From [Phormidium] sp. LEGE 05292 (GTDB lineage Bacteria; Cyanobacteriota; Cyanobacteriia; Cyanobacteriales; Aerosakkonemataceae), in the NCBI RefSeq assembly GCF_015207735.1, contig NZ_JADEWG010000041.1:1-51130 (forward strand): a DNA stretch of 51,130 bases, in the 5' to 3' direction. The notes under the pieces are model-generated. The model was not told where the DNA came from and searched no databases. It was given only the letters and a program-made list of their open reading frames with translations. The position numbers and the translations under genes were made by a program. Of this stretch, positions 33,024 through 40,730 are shown in pieces (within the stretch, counting starts at the first letter, position 1; each line of letters begins with the position of its first letter).

Positions 33024-34529
33024 ATGACGACTAAAAAAGTAAATAATCACAGTACTCACGGTTTAAAACCAGATTGTCTTTCTTTCGGAGAAGTATTAGC
33101 ACAGTCCTTTGCTGTGATTGCACCTACCACAATACCAGCTTCTAATATTGGCTTAATTGTTGCCCTTTCTGGGAATGGCACTTGGCTAAGTTTTTTGATT
33201 GGCTTAATTGGGTTAATTTTGGTCAGCATTAATATTAATCAATTCGCCAGTCGTTCAGCCTCTCCCGGTTCACTTTATTCTTACATTGTCAAAGGTTTAG
33301 GGCCAACAGCAGGCGTAATTTGCGGCTGGAGTTTAGTGCTAGCTTACCTATTTACTGGGATGTCTGTTTTATGCGGTTTTGCTAACTTTAGTAGCACTTT
33401 AATTGGTCATTTAGGCATCCATCCTTCAAGCATTACACTATTAGCATTTGGCGCTGGAATTGCTTGGTACGCAGCTTATAAAGACATCCAACTTTCGGCA
33501 ATGGCAATGTTGTGGTTAGAAGGAATTTCTCTGGCACTAATTTTAGTTTTAGGTGGAATTATTTGGGCACATAAAGGCTTTGCATTAGATTTACCTCAAT
33601 TAACTTTAGAAGGCGTAACTCCTGGTAACGTAGCAACAGGACTTGTCTTAGTAATGTTTGGTTTTTCTGGTTTTGAAAGCGCCACTTCTTTAGGCGATGA
33701 AGCAAAAAGCCCCTTAAAAAATATTCCCAAGGCTGTAACTGGCAGTGCAATTTTAGCTGGTTTATTCTTCATTCTCATGACCTATATTGAAGTTTTAGGT
33801 TTTAGAGATACAGGAGTATCAATTATTAAAACCGAAGAACCTCTGGGTTTCTTATCACAACAAGTAGGCATGGGTTGGTTAGGAGAATTAATTGCCTTTG
33901 GCGCTTTATTTAGCTTCTTTGCTTGTGTTTTGGGTTGTATTAATCCTGCTGCGAGAATCTTCTTTTTGATGGCACGTCACGGATTATTTCACTCTTCTTT
34001 AGGTTCAGCACATTCCTCTAATAGAACCCCTCATATTGCAGTCACTTTATGTACCTTCATTATGTTTTTGGTGCCTGCTGTAATGTCTCTATTCCACATC
34101 AAATTATTTGAAAGCATGGGTTATTTAGGGGCAATTTGTAGCTATGGATTTTTAACTGTGTACATTCTCATATCTATTGCTGCACCAGTTTACCTCCGCA
34201 ATATTGGTCAATTGCGCCCTATCAATGTAGTAGTTTCAGTATTAGCAGTTGGATTCATGGCAATACCAGTTTTGGGTAGTGTGGGAATTCCAGGTAGTAC
34301 ACTTTTCCCAGTTCCAGAAGCACCTTACGATGCTTTTCCTTATCTATTCTTACTATATTTAGCGGCAACTTGTGGTTGGTTTATCATGCAAAGATTTCGT
34401 TCCCCGGAAATCGTTACTTCAATGCAGCGAGGTATTGATTCAATTCATGCCAGATTTGAAAAACCTAACACCTCTTACAGCAGTTCTCCGTTGAATGCAA
34501 TTTCACTCGATCGGGAAGATTTGGAATGA
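33024..34529 (+). CDS. APC family amino acid/organic cation permease
   Basis: 501 residues, 12 predicted helices. It begins with the family-typical SFGEVLAQSFAVIAPTTIPA. Later landmarks are FGFSGFESATSLGDEAKSPL (substrate-gate region of helix 6) and CVLGCINPAARIFFLMARHG. It belongs to the amino acid-polyamine-organocation superfamily; the substrate is not predictable. It is divergent from lysR, follows site B and its promoter, and heads a likely operon with CadD copy 3 (107 bp later) and secreted paralogue 2. Confidence 0.9.
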   Translation: MTTKKVNNHSTHGLKPDCLSFGEVLAQSFAVIAPTTIPASNIGLIVALSGNGTWLSFLIGLIGLILVSININQFASRSASPGSLYSYIVKGLGPTAGVICGWSLVLAYLFTGMSVLCGFANFSSTLIGHLGIHPSSITLLAFGAGIAWYAAYKDIQLSAMAMLWLEGISLALILVLGGIIWAHKGFALDLPQLTLEGVTPGNVATGLVLVMFGFSGFESATSLGDEAKSPLKNIPKAVTGSAILAGLFFILMTYIEVLGFRDTGVSIIKTEEPLGFLSQQVGMGWLGELIAFGALFSFFACVLGCINPAARIFFLMARHGLFHSSLGSAHSSNRTPHIAVTLCTFIMFLVPAVMSLFHIKLFESMGYLGAICSYGFLTVYILISIAAPVYLRNIGQLRPINVVVSVLAVGFMAIPVLGSVGIPGSTLFPVPEAPYDAFPYLFLLYLAATCGWFIMQRFRSPEIVTSMQRGIDSIHARFEKPNTSYSSSPLNAISLDREDLE

Positions 34530-34549
34530 ATTTATTGAGGAGACGGATT

Positions 34550-34568
34550 GACAGGCAAGATGCCTGTC
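34550..34568. repeat. Short hairpin GACAGGC/GCCTGTC
   Basis: GACAGGCAAGATGCCTGTC in the gap between the APC gene and cadD copy 3, followed by CTACTT. It is of the intergenic type GACAGGCAAGATGCCTGTCC seen in many cyanobacterial genomes (from memory). It is not followed by a T-run, so transcription may continue. Confidence 0.6.
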
Positions 34569-34636
34569 CTACTTATCACCATAAGTAAGTGGCTAAATTA
34601 TTAAACCCAAAACATAACAAAAAGGATGAACTGTAA

Positions 34637-35347
34637 ATGGATGGATTAATAACTGCAATTCCCGCCGGATTAACAGCTTTTAGTGCTACCAACATTGATG
34701 ATATTGTCATTCTCAGTCTGTTTTTTTCCCAAGTAAATAGCAACTTTCGCCGTTGGCACATTGTTGCTGGACAATATCTCGGTTTTACTGCATTAGTTAT
34801 GGCTAGCCTTCCCGGTTTTTTTAGCAGTTTAATCGTACCTCAAGCTTGGATTGGAATGTTAGGTATTGTGCCGATCGCGATCGGTATTAACAGCTTGATC
34901 GATCGAGATGATGATGATTCAGATGAGGAAGTAGAAACAGAACCTAATAACTCTGTATTAACAAAGATTTTTTCTCCCCAAGTTTACGGTGTAGCAGCGG
35001 TGACTGTTGCTAATGGCAGTGACAATATCAGCATTTATGTACCACTATTTGCTAGCAGTACTTTGGCAAGTCTTCCGGTAATTCTGGCGGTATTTTTCTC
35101 GATGGTTGGTGTTTGGTGTTACACCGCTTATCGATTAACTCATTTACCTGCGATCGCATCTTCCTTAACTCGTTACGGTAACAATATTGTTCCCTTCATT
35201 TTGATTGGTTTGGGTGTGTTGATTTTGTGTAAAAGTCATACACTAGAAAGCAGTTCCTTAACTGTGATGACTCTACTAGCGATCGGCGGTTGTGTGCTTA
35301 CCCAGGCGATTAACTATTGGCGATCGCCCCAAATAGAAAAAAATTAA
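34637..35347 (+). CDS. Cadmium resistance transporter, CadD family (copy 3)
   Basis: 236 residues with AAAGGATG upstream. The same motifs as copies 1 and 2: PAGLTAFSATNIDDIVILSL, VAGQYLGFTALVMASLPGFF, NGSDNISIYVPLFASSTLAS. A cytosolic acidic loop (DRDDDDSDEEVETEP) lies around residues 88-103 and could bind metal ions. It is positioned between the APC permease and secreted paralogue 2 on the same strand. Confidence 0.87.
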   Translation: MDGLITAIPAGLTAFSATNIDDIVILSLFFSQVNSNFRRWHIVAGQYLGFTALVMASLPGFFSSLIVPQAWIGMLGIVPIAIGINSLIDRDDDDSDEEVETEPNNSVLTKIFSPQVYGVAAVTVANGSDNISIYVPLFASSTLASLPVILAVFFSMVGVWCYTAYRLTHLPAIASSLTRYGNNIVPFILIGLGVLILCKSHTLESSSLTVMTLLAIGGCVLTQAINYWRSPQIEKN

Positions 35348-35409
35348 ACTCTCCCTCATTCATTTCAATTTAACTTCAACTTTTTTGATTAAATTACAAG
35401 GAGAAAACC

Positions 35410-36060
35410 ATGAGATACTTGAAAATAGTTCTTGTAGCTTTGGTAATTTTTGTTAACCTACTAATTGCCAAACCTTCATTTGCTGACCCACCAAAATTCA
35501 CTAAGAACCCCGACTATATCCAAGTCAATCAAGCTTTAGATGAATTGTTGAAAGTCAAAAATTACCCAGAATTACCCGAAGGAGTTACCCAAGAAGACAT
35601 TCAAAAATCGATCGCAGACCTAGAATTTCAAAAATATGCTTTGGAATCCGGGATTAACTGGGGTCAATGTCGCAATGAAACCGGAAAAACCCTAGCTGTT
35701 TATGGTGCTAAATCCAAAAAATCGACCTCCACATTCGATAATGCCATCTATTTTCTCGCAGATGGCGAAACCACCAATGATGAATGGGATTGTGATGGAG
35801 TTTATTTACCAGGCGGAATCAAAGTTGCAGGTTTAAGTAATAACGGAAAAACACAAGAATTAGCAAATCCTGTCGCTGTTAAAATCCTTGATGGCACCCA
35901 ATTAGTAGTCAAAACTAATCCTGACACAGGCGAAGTAGAATTAAACGTTCCTCCATCGGAAATTTTCAGTGCTGGTGATGCTAATTGGTTTATTCCCAAT
36001 ATTTCGCCGGACGCAATAGCCGCGAGAATTCCCAACGCACCAACGATCGAAAACGACTAA
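35410..36060 (+). CDS. Secreted protein, paralogue 2 of a new pair
   Basis: 216 residues with AAGGAG upstream. The signal peptide (MRYLKIVLVALVIFVNLLIA) has probable cleavage after PSFA. It aligns along its length with 28742-29365: QCRNETGKTLAVYGAKSKKS, ETTNDEWDCDGVYLPGG, AVKILDGTQLVVKTNPDTG, FSAGDANWFIPNIS. The two cysteines are conserved. An insertion of a few residues before the YFLADGE segment is the main difference. It is the last gene of the APC-CadD unit. Unknown function; periplasmic or extracellular. Confidence 0.77.
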   Translation: MRYLKIVLVALVIFVNLLIAKPSFADPPKFTKNPDYIQVNQALDELLKVKNYPELPEGVTQEDIQKSIADLEFQKYALESGINWGQCRNETGKTLAVYGAKSKKSTSTFDNAIYFLADGETTNDEWDCDGVYLPGGIKVAGLSNNGKTQELANPVAVKILDGTQLVVKTNPDTGEVELNVPPSEIFSAGDANWFIPNISPDAIAARIPNAPTIEND

Positions 36061-36095
36061 GTAATATCGTTTACACAAATGATTGATACAGAAGG

Positions 36096-36165
36096 GTAGG
36101 GGCGGGTTTAGCCAAAAGATTTGAATGCAAAAGCAATAAGATTCAAGTCAAAACCCGCCCATCCC
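36096..36165. repeat. Dispersed palindromic repeat, copy R2
   Basis: Ends GTAGGGGCGGGTTTAGCC and AAAACCCGCCCATCCC. Related to R1 at 18720-18785 and R3 at 49560-49626. Confidence 0.75.
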
Positions 36166-36231
36166 AAGTATCTGTAGCAAACATTTAGGTAATCGATATC
36201 AGACCAAGAAAATAGCATTTTCAACCTTAAA

Positions 36232-36263
36232 CAGCCAGGAGAGTTTTCTTCTGGCTGATTTTT
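36232..36263 (+). terminator. Intrinsic terminator
   Basis: Stem CAGCCAG / CTGGCTG with a 12-nt loop, followed by ATTTTTT. It lies 170 bp after secreted paralogue 2 and is the best candidate for the end of the APC-CadD-secreted operon. Confidence 0.65.
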
Positions 36264-36448
36264 TCTTGCACTAAGCGGGTTAGCGACTCCAAATCGCACA
36301 CCTTTAAAGAAATAATGGCGCAATTAATGTTTGCTGGCTTAATTTTCAGGTTTAGGCAGTAAATAGAAGATACTTTTACTTATGTGTTAGTAGCGTTTGT
36401 TACTTGGGTACTCTATAAGTAACGTAGTTCATATTTGTATAGATAGCC

Positions 36449-37072
36449 ATGCTAAAGCAATTCAAAAGAATTCTCTGTGTGTTTCTCATAACTCTCTTGA
36501 TTACAATATCTTCAAGCTTGACTTTACCAAAACCCGCTTTTGCATTCCCCTATCCTAATTTTTCGCTTCTGAAACAGCTTGACAAAATCTTGTCCAACAA
36601 ACAGATGGTTGCAGATACAAAAAAGTTACTGGATAAAACACCAGAAACAATTTGTAAAGCTTATTTTGACAAGTTAAAAGGAATTGACAATTCAAAGTGG
36701 GCAGCTATTGAAGAAGGCTTAGCCTCAACTGGCACAATTGCTACAGCAATTGCATCTGCATCTAATGCGGGAGCAGGAGCGCTAGCTGGTTATGCTGGTA
36801 TTGCCTCAGCCGTTTCTGAGTTGGGATTAGGGGGAATAATGACAACAATTGCTGGAATGATGGGTAGCAATGTTGCAGGCGCAGCAGCTACTGCGGTCGT
36901 TACGTCAGCAGTTGGAGGTCCAGCTGTTATGGGGGTACTTATCGCAGGTGGAACAAGTGGGAGTCTCTTCTTAGTCTATAAGTTGGGCAAATTTACCGTT
37001 GAGAAGCTAGAAAATTTGGCTCAAGTCGAGAAGCTAGAAGATTGGGCGAAAAGTTATTGTTTATCGAGGTAA
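36449..37072 (+). CDS. Secreted protein with glycine-zipper hydrophobic core
   Basis: 207 residues. Signal peptide at the N-terminus (FLITLLITISSSLTLPKPAF, cleavage near AFA at residue 33). A helical charged region (about 40-90, with one Cys in ETICKAYF) precedes an 80-residue Gly/Ala-rich hydrophobic stretch (SNAGAGALAGYAGIASAVSE, GGIMTTIAGMMGSNVAG, GGPAVMGVLIAGGTSGSLFL). Such alternating small-residue segments occur in membrane-inserting bacteriocin-like and glycine-zipper proteins. A charged tail with a second Cys ends the protein. No family recognised; a membrane-active role is speculative. Confidence 0.6.
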   Translation: MLKQFKRILCVFLITLLITISSSLTLPKPAFAFPYPNFSLLKQLDKILSNKQMVADTKKLLDKTPETICKAYFDKLKGIDNSKWAAIEEGLASTGTIATAIASASNAGAGALAGYAGIASAVSELGLGGIMTTIAGMMGSNVAGAAATAVVTSAVGGPAVMGVLIAGGTSGSLFLVYKLGKFTVEKLENLAQVEKLEDWAKSYCLSR

Positions 37073-37194
37073 AGTTGCAAGGAGTGTAGTAACTTTAATT
37101 GCTAACCAACTAACAATTTAAATCAAGCGGACGGTCGAAAGTCGCTTGCAGACTCGTTCAAGTTATTTGCCGCCGCTGATTTAAACATTTAAGC

Positions 37195-37250
37195 TATTTC
37201 TTCTTCTTTCTTCGTGTTCTTCGTGTCTTCGTGGTTTTCTTGTACTATGC
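37195..37250. repeat. TTCGTGTTC-type intergenic repeat
   Basis: Degenerate units TTCTTCGTGTTCTTCGTGTC and TTCGTGGTTTTC. They match the common cyanobacterial ACGAAGAACACGAAG repeat style. The repeat lies at the 3' side of the cyclase-family gene. Confidence 0.55.
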
Positions 37251-37259
37251 TATGCCTGT

Positions 37260-38180
37260 TCACCGGACTCGGACACCGAGTTGTGTATCCCAATGGAGTG
37301 GTTTATCTGCTTTTTGCAGAGGAGATTCTGGAATTTGACCGATCGACACACCATATTTCCAATCAGGCGGACAGATAGCGATATAGCGTGCATAACCTCC
37401 CAAACCTCCTTTGAATTTAGGATATCCGATCGCAACCAGTGCCCCAGTTTCCGGCACCTTGTCCAAATTGGCAACCCCCTCGGCTTGGGTATAACCATTG
37501 TGCAACAGCCAAGCTTCGCCTTCCAAAGTGGGCGTACTATCTGTATCTAGGGGTTCGTGTCCGTGAAACAAAATCTGCCGCTGTAAGTGCAGGAATTTAA
37601 GCGCCTCCAGTGTCACCCCAGGAAACTTAGTCCTGGTAGCCAGTTCGGGGTTGGGCCATTCTTTAGACCAGTCCGATCGCACAAACACCACCGATCCAGA
37701 AGGAATCCTACCGTGCCGACGCTCCCAATCCTGAATATCCTTGACCGTGAGATGATAGTTGGGGTCGCGTGCTACTTGTTCCTGGATCGGAATCACCACC
37801 AAAGGACGAACCGCAAAAGTTGCAGGCAACTCATCGAGTGCTGGATAGTCAGGATTCCAGTGTGCTGGTGGATCTAGCTGTGTTCCTAGCTGATCGGTAG
37901 ATAGGTCGTAATGGGTCGCTTCAAAGCCATCCTTTTGGTAATTGTATGGCTGACCTGTTTTTGGGTTGATGGTAGGTGCAAACTTAGACGGGCCAAATCC
38001 TGACCAGACAGGAATTGAAGGAGTAATTGTATGAGTGAGATCGACATATTTGGCCCACTTAAGCGACTGTTGATAAACCTGCCACAAGGTCGGCTCTGGG
38101 CGGGGCTGTGCTGCATTGATGGAGAGGCAAACAATTAAGCTAAAAACGGTTACTAAAAACAAAACTTTGAGTTTTCTCAT
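37260..38180 (-). CDS. Exported cyclase-family (kynurenine formamidase-like) protein
   Basis: 306 residues. A Sec-type signal peptide (VLFLVTVFSLIVCLSINAAQ) precedes the mature enzyme, unusual for a family that is mostly cytosolic. The family motif HxGTHxDxPxH reads DQLGTQLDPPAHW here: both first metal-ligand His are Gln, while Asp and the last His remain. Later conserved pieces are RIPSGSVVFVRSDWSK, HGHEPLDTDSTPTLEGEAWL and EGVANLDKVPETGALVAIG. It is likely a metal-dependent amide or lactam hydrolase, substrate unknown. Monocistronic. Confidence 0.82.
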   Translation of the reverse strand: MRKLKVLFLVTVFSLIVCLSINAAQPRPEPTLWQVYQQSLKWAKYVDLTHTITPSIPVWSGFGPSKFAPTINPKTGQPYNYQKDGFEATHYDLSTDQLGTQLDPPAHWNPDYPALDELPATFAVRPLVVIPIQEQVARDPNYHLTVKDIQDWERRHGRIPSGSVVFVRSDWSKEWPNPELATRTKFPGVTLEALKFLHLQRQILFHGHEPLDTDSTPTLEGEAWLLHNGYTQAEGVANLDKVPETGALVAIGYPKFKGGLGGYARYIAICPPDWKYGVSIGQIPESPLQKADKPLHWDTQLGVRVR

Positions 38181-38547
38181 CTAATCTAATCCAATGAAAA
38201 GCTCGATCTGTAATATCAAGTAGAAAAAAGAATGCAACAAATCGGAGATCCCCCTAAATCCCCCTTAATAAGGGGGACTTAATCTCAATTCCCTAATATT
38301 TTGCTACAAATCAATCCCCCCTTCTCCCCGTCTGGAGGGTCTGGAGCGTCAGCCATCTGTAGCAAACTAAAGGGAAACCATATAAAACCGAGTCTTGTTC
38401 CCCCCTTAATAAGGGGGGTTAGGGGGGATCAAACATTTAGGTATAAAAACTGTTTAGTAAAGAAACCCAGTTTTTCAGTATTTTCCACTGGACTTTTACT
38501 TTTTTTTGTTTTAATATACGGTAAACCGATTGAGAATAAGGAGTTGT
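38181..38547. other. Intergenic region filled by a long palindromic repeat
   Basis: Mostly occupied by the repeat at 38247-38430. The last 100 bp hold the promoter of the following gene, with AAGGAG at 38538-38543 as ribosome binding site. Confidence 0.6.
38247..38430. repeat. GATCCCCC-type palindromic intergenic repeat (long copy)
   Basis: It begins GATCCCCCTAAATCCCCCTT and ends CCCTTAATAAGGGGGG-TTAGGGGGGATC in inverted orientation. About 115 bp of unrelated sequence lies between the two halves. Same family as 28096-28219 and 49413-49516. Confidence 0.8.
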
Positions 38548-39012
38548 ATGGAAAGCGGTGAAAAAGTTGGTCAAGGGTTGAGTATTGCTAAAGCACTTAA
38601 CCCAGAACAGTTACGCCAAGGTATATCGCAGGACTTTGCCGCAGTTTTATTCAAAAAGCTCAAAGGTGGATTTTTTCTAGTTATAGGGTTTTTGCTTTCG
38701 CCTTTATCTTGGTGGAATGACTTATTTTTCAATTTACCGATCGCCTACGGTTTTGGCTACCTCTGTAGCTTACTGTCACCAAAATTACTCCTACCCTGCA
38801 CCATTATTGGTTATTGGATCTCCTGCATCGCCGGAATTCTACTCATGCAAGCCGGAGTTATGGACGTATTTCAAGACCAATCTAAAGAACGTAATTTTAA
38901 AAAAGAATTATTGATGGGTATAGCTACTTCCACTGTCTACACCCTAGTAATTCTGGCACTCCTGCAACTAAAAATTCTCGACACTCCTTTAGAAATTTTG
39001 GGTAATTTGTAA
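38548..39012 (+). CDS. Membrane protein of unknown function
   Basis: About 154 residues from the ATG at 38548, chosen because AAGGAG stands 4-5 bp upstream. The N-terminal 40 residues are polar (ESGEKVGQGLSIAKALNPEQ). Four hydrophobic segments follow (KGGFFLVIGFLLSPLSWW; LPIAYGFGYLCSLLSPKLLL; IIGYWISCIAGILLMQAGVM; IATSTVYTLVILALL). I do not recognise a family. It converges with the prohibitin-like gene (10 bp between the ends). Confidence 0.65.
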   Translation: MESGEKVGQGLSIAKALNPEQLRQGISQDFAAVLFKKLKGGFFLVIGFLLSPLSWWNDLFFNLPIAYGFGYLCSLLSPKLLLPCTIIGYWISCIAGILLMQAGVMDVFQDQSKERNFKKELLMGIATSTVYTLVILALLQLKILDTPLEILGNL

Positions 39013-39022
39013 ATCAGAAACC

Positions 39023-39829
39023 TTACTTTTGGAGAGTATTTACTAATTGACTCAAATCCAACACTTTTGGCCCACCCTCACCAATAATTAAAGGTAAATT
39101 ACCATTCCACTTTTCTATAGCTTGCTTAGCTAAAACTTCCGTACTCAGAGTTTCTCGAACTAACCTTTGTGCTTCCGCTTCTCCCTTAGCAAAATTCACT
39201 TTAGCTTCCGCTTCTTTAGTAGCTTTAAGGGCTACAAACTCTGCTCTTTTTGCTTCTTGTTCAGCAACTTGTTTTGCTTCTACAGCATCACCGAATCGTT
39301 GGGAAAAATGCACATGAACCAAAGAAATATCATCAACCGTAATGTGATAAGTTATTAATCTAGTAGTTAAACTATTATCTACTCCAGTTTTTACTTCTTC
39401 CCTTCTAGTAATAATTTCTTCTGCTGTGTATTTCGCCATCACTGCTTTAAGTATTTCTTCCACTGCTGGGTTAATTATTTTATCTATAATTGCTGCTTCA
39501 TCTCCTATTTGTTGGTAAATTAAGTTTGCTTCCTCTGGGAGAATGTGCCAGTTAAGAGCAACATCCGTAAAAACATCCTGTAAATCTTTTGAGGAAGCTT
39601 CTGCGGAAATTTCCTGCTTTTGTACTCGAATACTCAATTTTTTTACTGTATTAACAAGGGGAATAATCAAGTGAATTCCTTCTCCGAAAATTTGATTTTG
39701 AACTTCGCCAAATTGCATTAAAACTCCCCTCTCTCCAGCATTAACAATTACGAAAGGGGAGAAAAAAATCAGCGACAGTAGCAGAAAAGCAATGATTTTG
39801 CTAACTTTGTTAAAAGTTTTATTTTTCAT
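39023..39829 (-). CDS. Prohibitin-like SPFH-domain protein
   Basis: 268 residues. One N-terminal membrane helix (IIAFLLLSLIFFSPFVIVNA) is followed by the prohibitin domain: AGERGVLMQFGEVQNQIFGE, GIHLIIPLVNTVKKLSIRVQ, the ALNWHILPEEANLIYQQIGD segment, and an alpha-helical coiled coil rich in EAKRAEFVALKATKEAEAK. The prohibitin family works as large ring scaffolds at membranes. It is a second SPFH protein in the window besides the slipin at 10.5 kb, but of a different branch. Confidence 0.9.
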   Translation of the reverse strand: MKNKTFNKVSKIIAFLLLSLIFFSPFVIVNAGERGVLMQFGEVQNQIFGEGIHLIIPLVNTVKKLSIRVQKQEISAEASSKDLQDVFTDVALNWHILPEEANLIYQQIGDEAAIIDKIINPAVEEILKAVMAKYTAEEIITRREEVKTGVDNSLTTRLITYHITVDDISLVHVHFSQRFGDAVEAKQVAEQEAKRAEFVALKATKEAEAKVNFAKGEAEAQRLVRETLSTEVLAKQAIEKWNGNLPLIIGEGGPKVLDLSQLVNTLQK

Positions 39830-40193
39830 TTATAATTTTTACCTGGCTATTCAACCTCTGTTGTAAATATTATCTCTAAATTAACCTATATCTCGATTAA
39901 CACAATATCTCTAAAATAGTATTTATTTTAATATTCCATAGTATAATACTATAAAGCAATCGACTTAGCGTAGTTAATTAAAGCAAATAGAAATATTTCA
40001 TAACTCTTGCTTTTTACACAAATCAGTAGTGACTAAGACTGAAAGTGCTGAAAAAGCAGGTTAAAGTAGCTTTTTTTGCAATTTTTTTCTTCTAATTAGC
40101 AGATGAAAAAAAGTAAAATTTAGCGATTTTTCTTAAACTACATAAAACACATCGTTAAAGTGTGGTATTAATATAATCAGTGTCAACGTTAAG
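39830..40193. other. Divergent AT-rich region between prohibitin-like and rrf2 genes
   Basis: 364 bp, strongly AT-rich with A/T tracts (CTTTTTTTGCAATTTTTTTC near 40070). No open frame. Promoters of both genes should lie here. No palindrome that could be assigned to the Rrf2 protein was clear. Confidence 0.5.
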
Positions 40194-40634
40194 ATGATGA
40201 AACTATCCGCTAAAGTAAGATATGGTTTATTAGCCTTGTTAGAACTAGCCGATCATTATCAACAAAGCAGTTTCTTACAAGTAGATGAAATCGTTGCTGC
40301 TCAAAACATTCCTTATCGTTATCTGATGCAATTGTTAATCTCCCTGCGACGTAGTGGAATTGTTCGTTCTCATCGGGGAATAAAAGGCGGTTATTGTTTA
40401 ACTAAAGCGCCAGAAAATATTACTTTATTAGAAATTGTCACTTGTTTAGAAGGTATTCCTCAGCCAGAAAAATCAGGACAGGCTTCAGTTGAATCTGTAG
40501 ATAATTTATTAATTGAGGATATATGGTCGCAAGCGAATCAATCCGTAATGCAGCTTTTTGCCAGCTATTCTCTAAAAAGTTTATCTGATAAACGTAAAGA
40601 AAGCCGCAAATCTAATCAAATGTACTATATTTAA
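40194..40634 (+). CDS. Rrf2 family transcriptional regulator (copy 1)
   Basis: 146 residues. The winged HTH is KLSAKVRYGLLALLELADHY, IPYRYLMQLLISLRRSGIVR, SHRGIKGGYCLTKAP. The three conserved cysteines that bind an iron-sulfur cluster in IscR/NsrR are absent; one Cys in the wing (GGYCLT) and one in VTCLEG remain. The tail ends NQMYYI, like copy 2 at 42994-43464, so both belong to one sub-branch. The closest functional idea is a CymR-like role in cysteine/sulfur control, given the neighbouring cysA, but this is inferred. Confidence 0.88.
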   Translation: MMKLSAKVRYGLLALLELADHYQQSSFLQVDEIVAAQNIPYRYLMQLLISLRRSGIVRSHRGIKGGYCLTKAPENITLLEIVTCLEGIPQPEKSGQASVESVDNLLIEDIWSQANQSVMQLFASYSLKSLSDKRKESRKSNQMYYI

Positions 40635-40649
40635 TTAATCTAGAAGAAT

Positions 40650-40680
40650 ATACCTCTTTTAACTGTCAGCAAAGAGGTAT
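40650..40680. terminator. Hairpin between convergent rrf2 and crp-family genes
   Basis: Stem ATACCTCTTT / AAAGAGGTAT (40650-40659 and 40671-40680), 11-nt loop. It is followed by GCGAAATTTT on the + strand, so the T-run is weak. It may act in both directions. Confidence 0.5.
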
Positions 40681-40730
40681 GCGAAATTTTATTGGAGATT
40701 ATACAAACACTGATAATTAACAGGATTTAC

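Larger units (their letters stand above)
36061..36448. other. Intergenic region with repeat and terminator
   Basis: It holds dispersed repeat R2 (36096-36165) and a terminator-like hairpin (36232-36263). The remainder up to 36448 is AT-rich and must contain the promoter of the next gene. No open frame of note. Confidence 0.6.
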
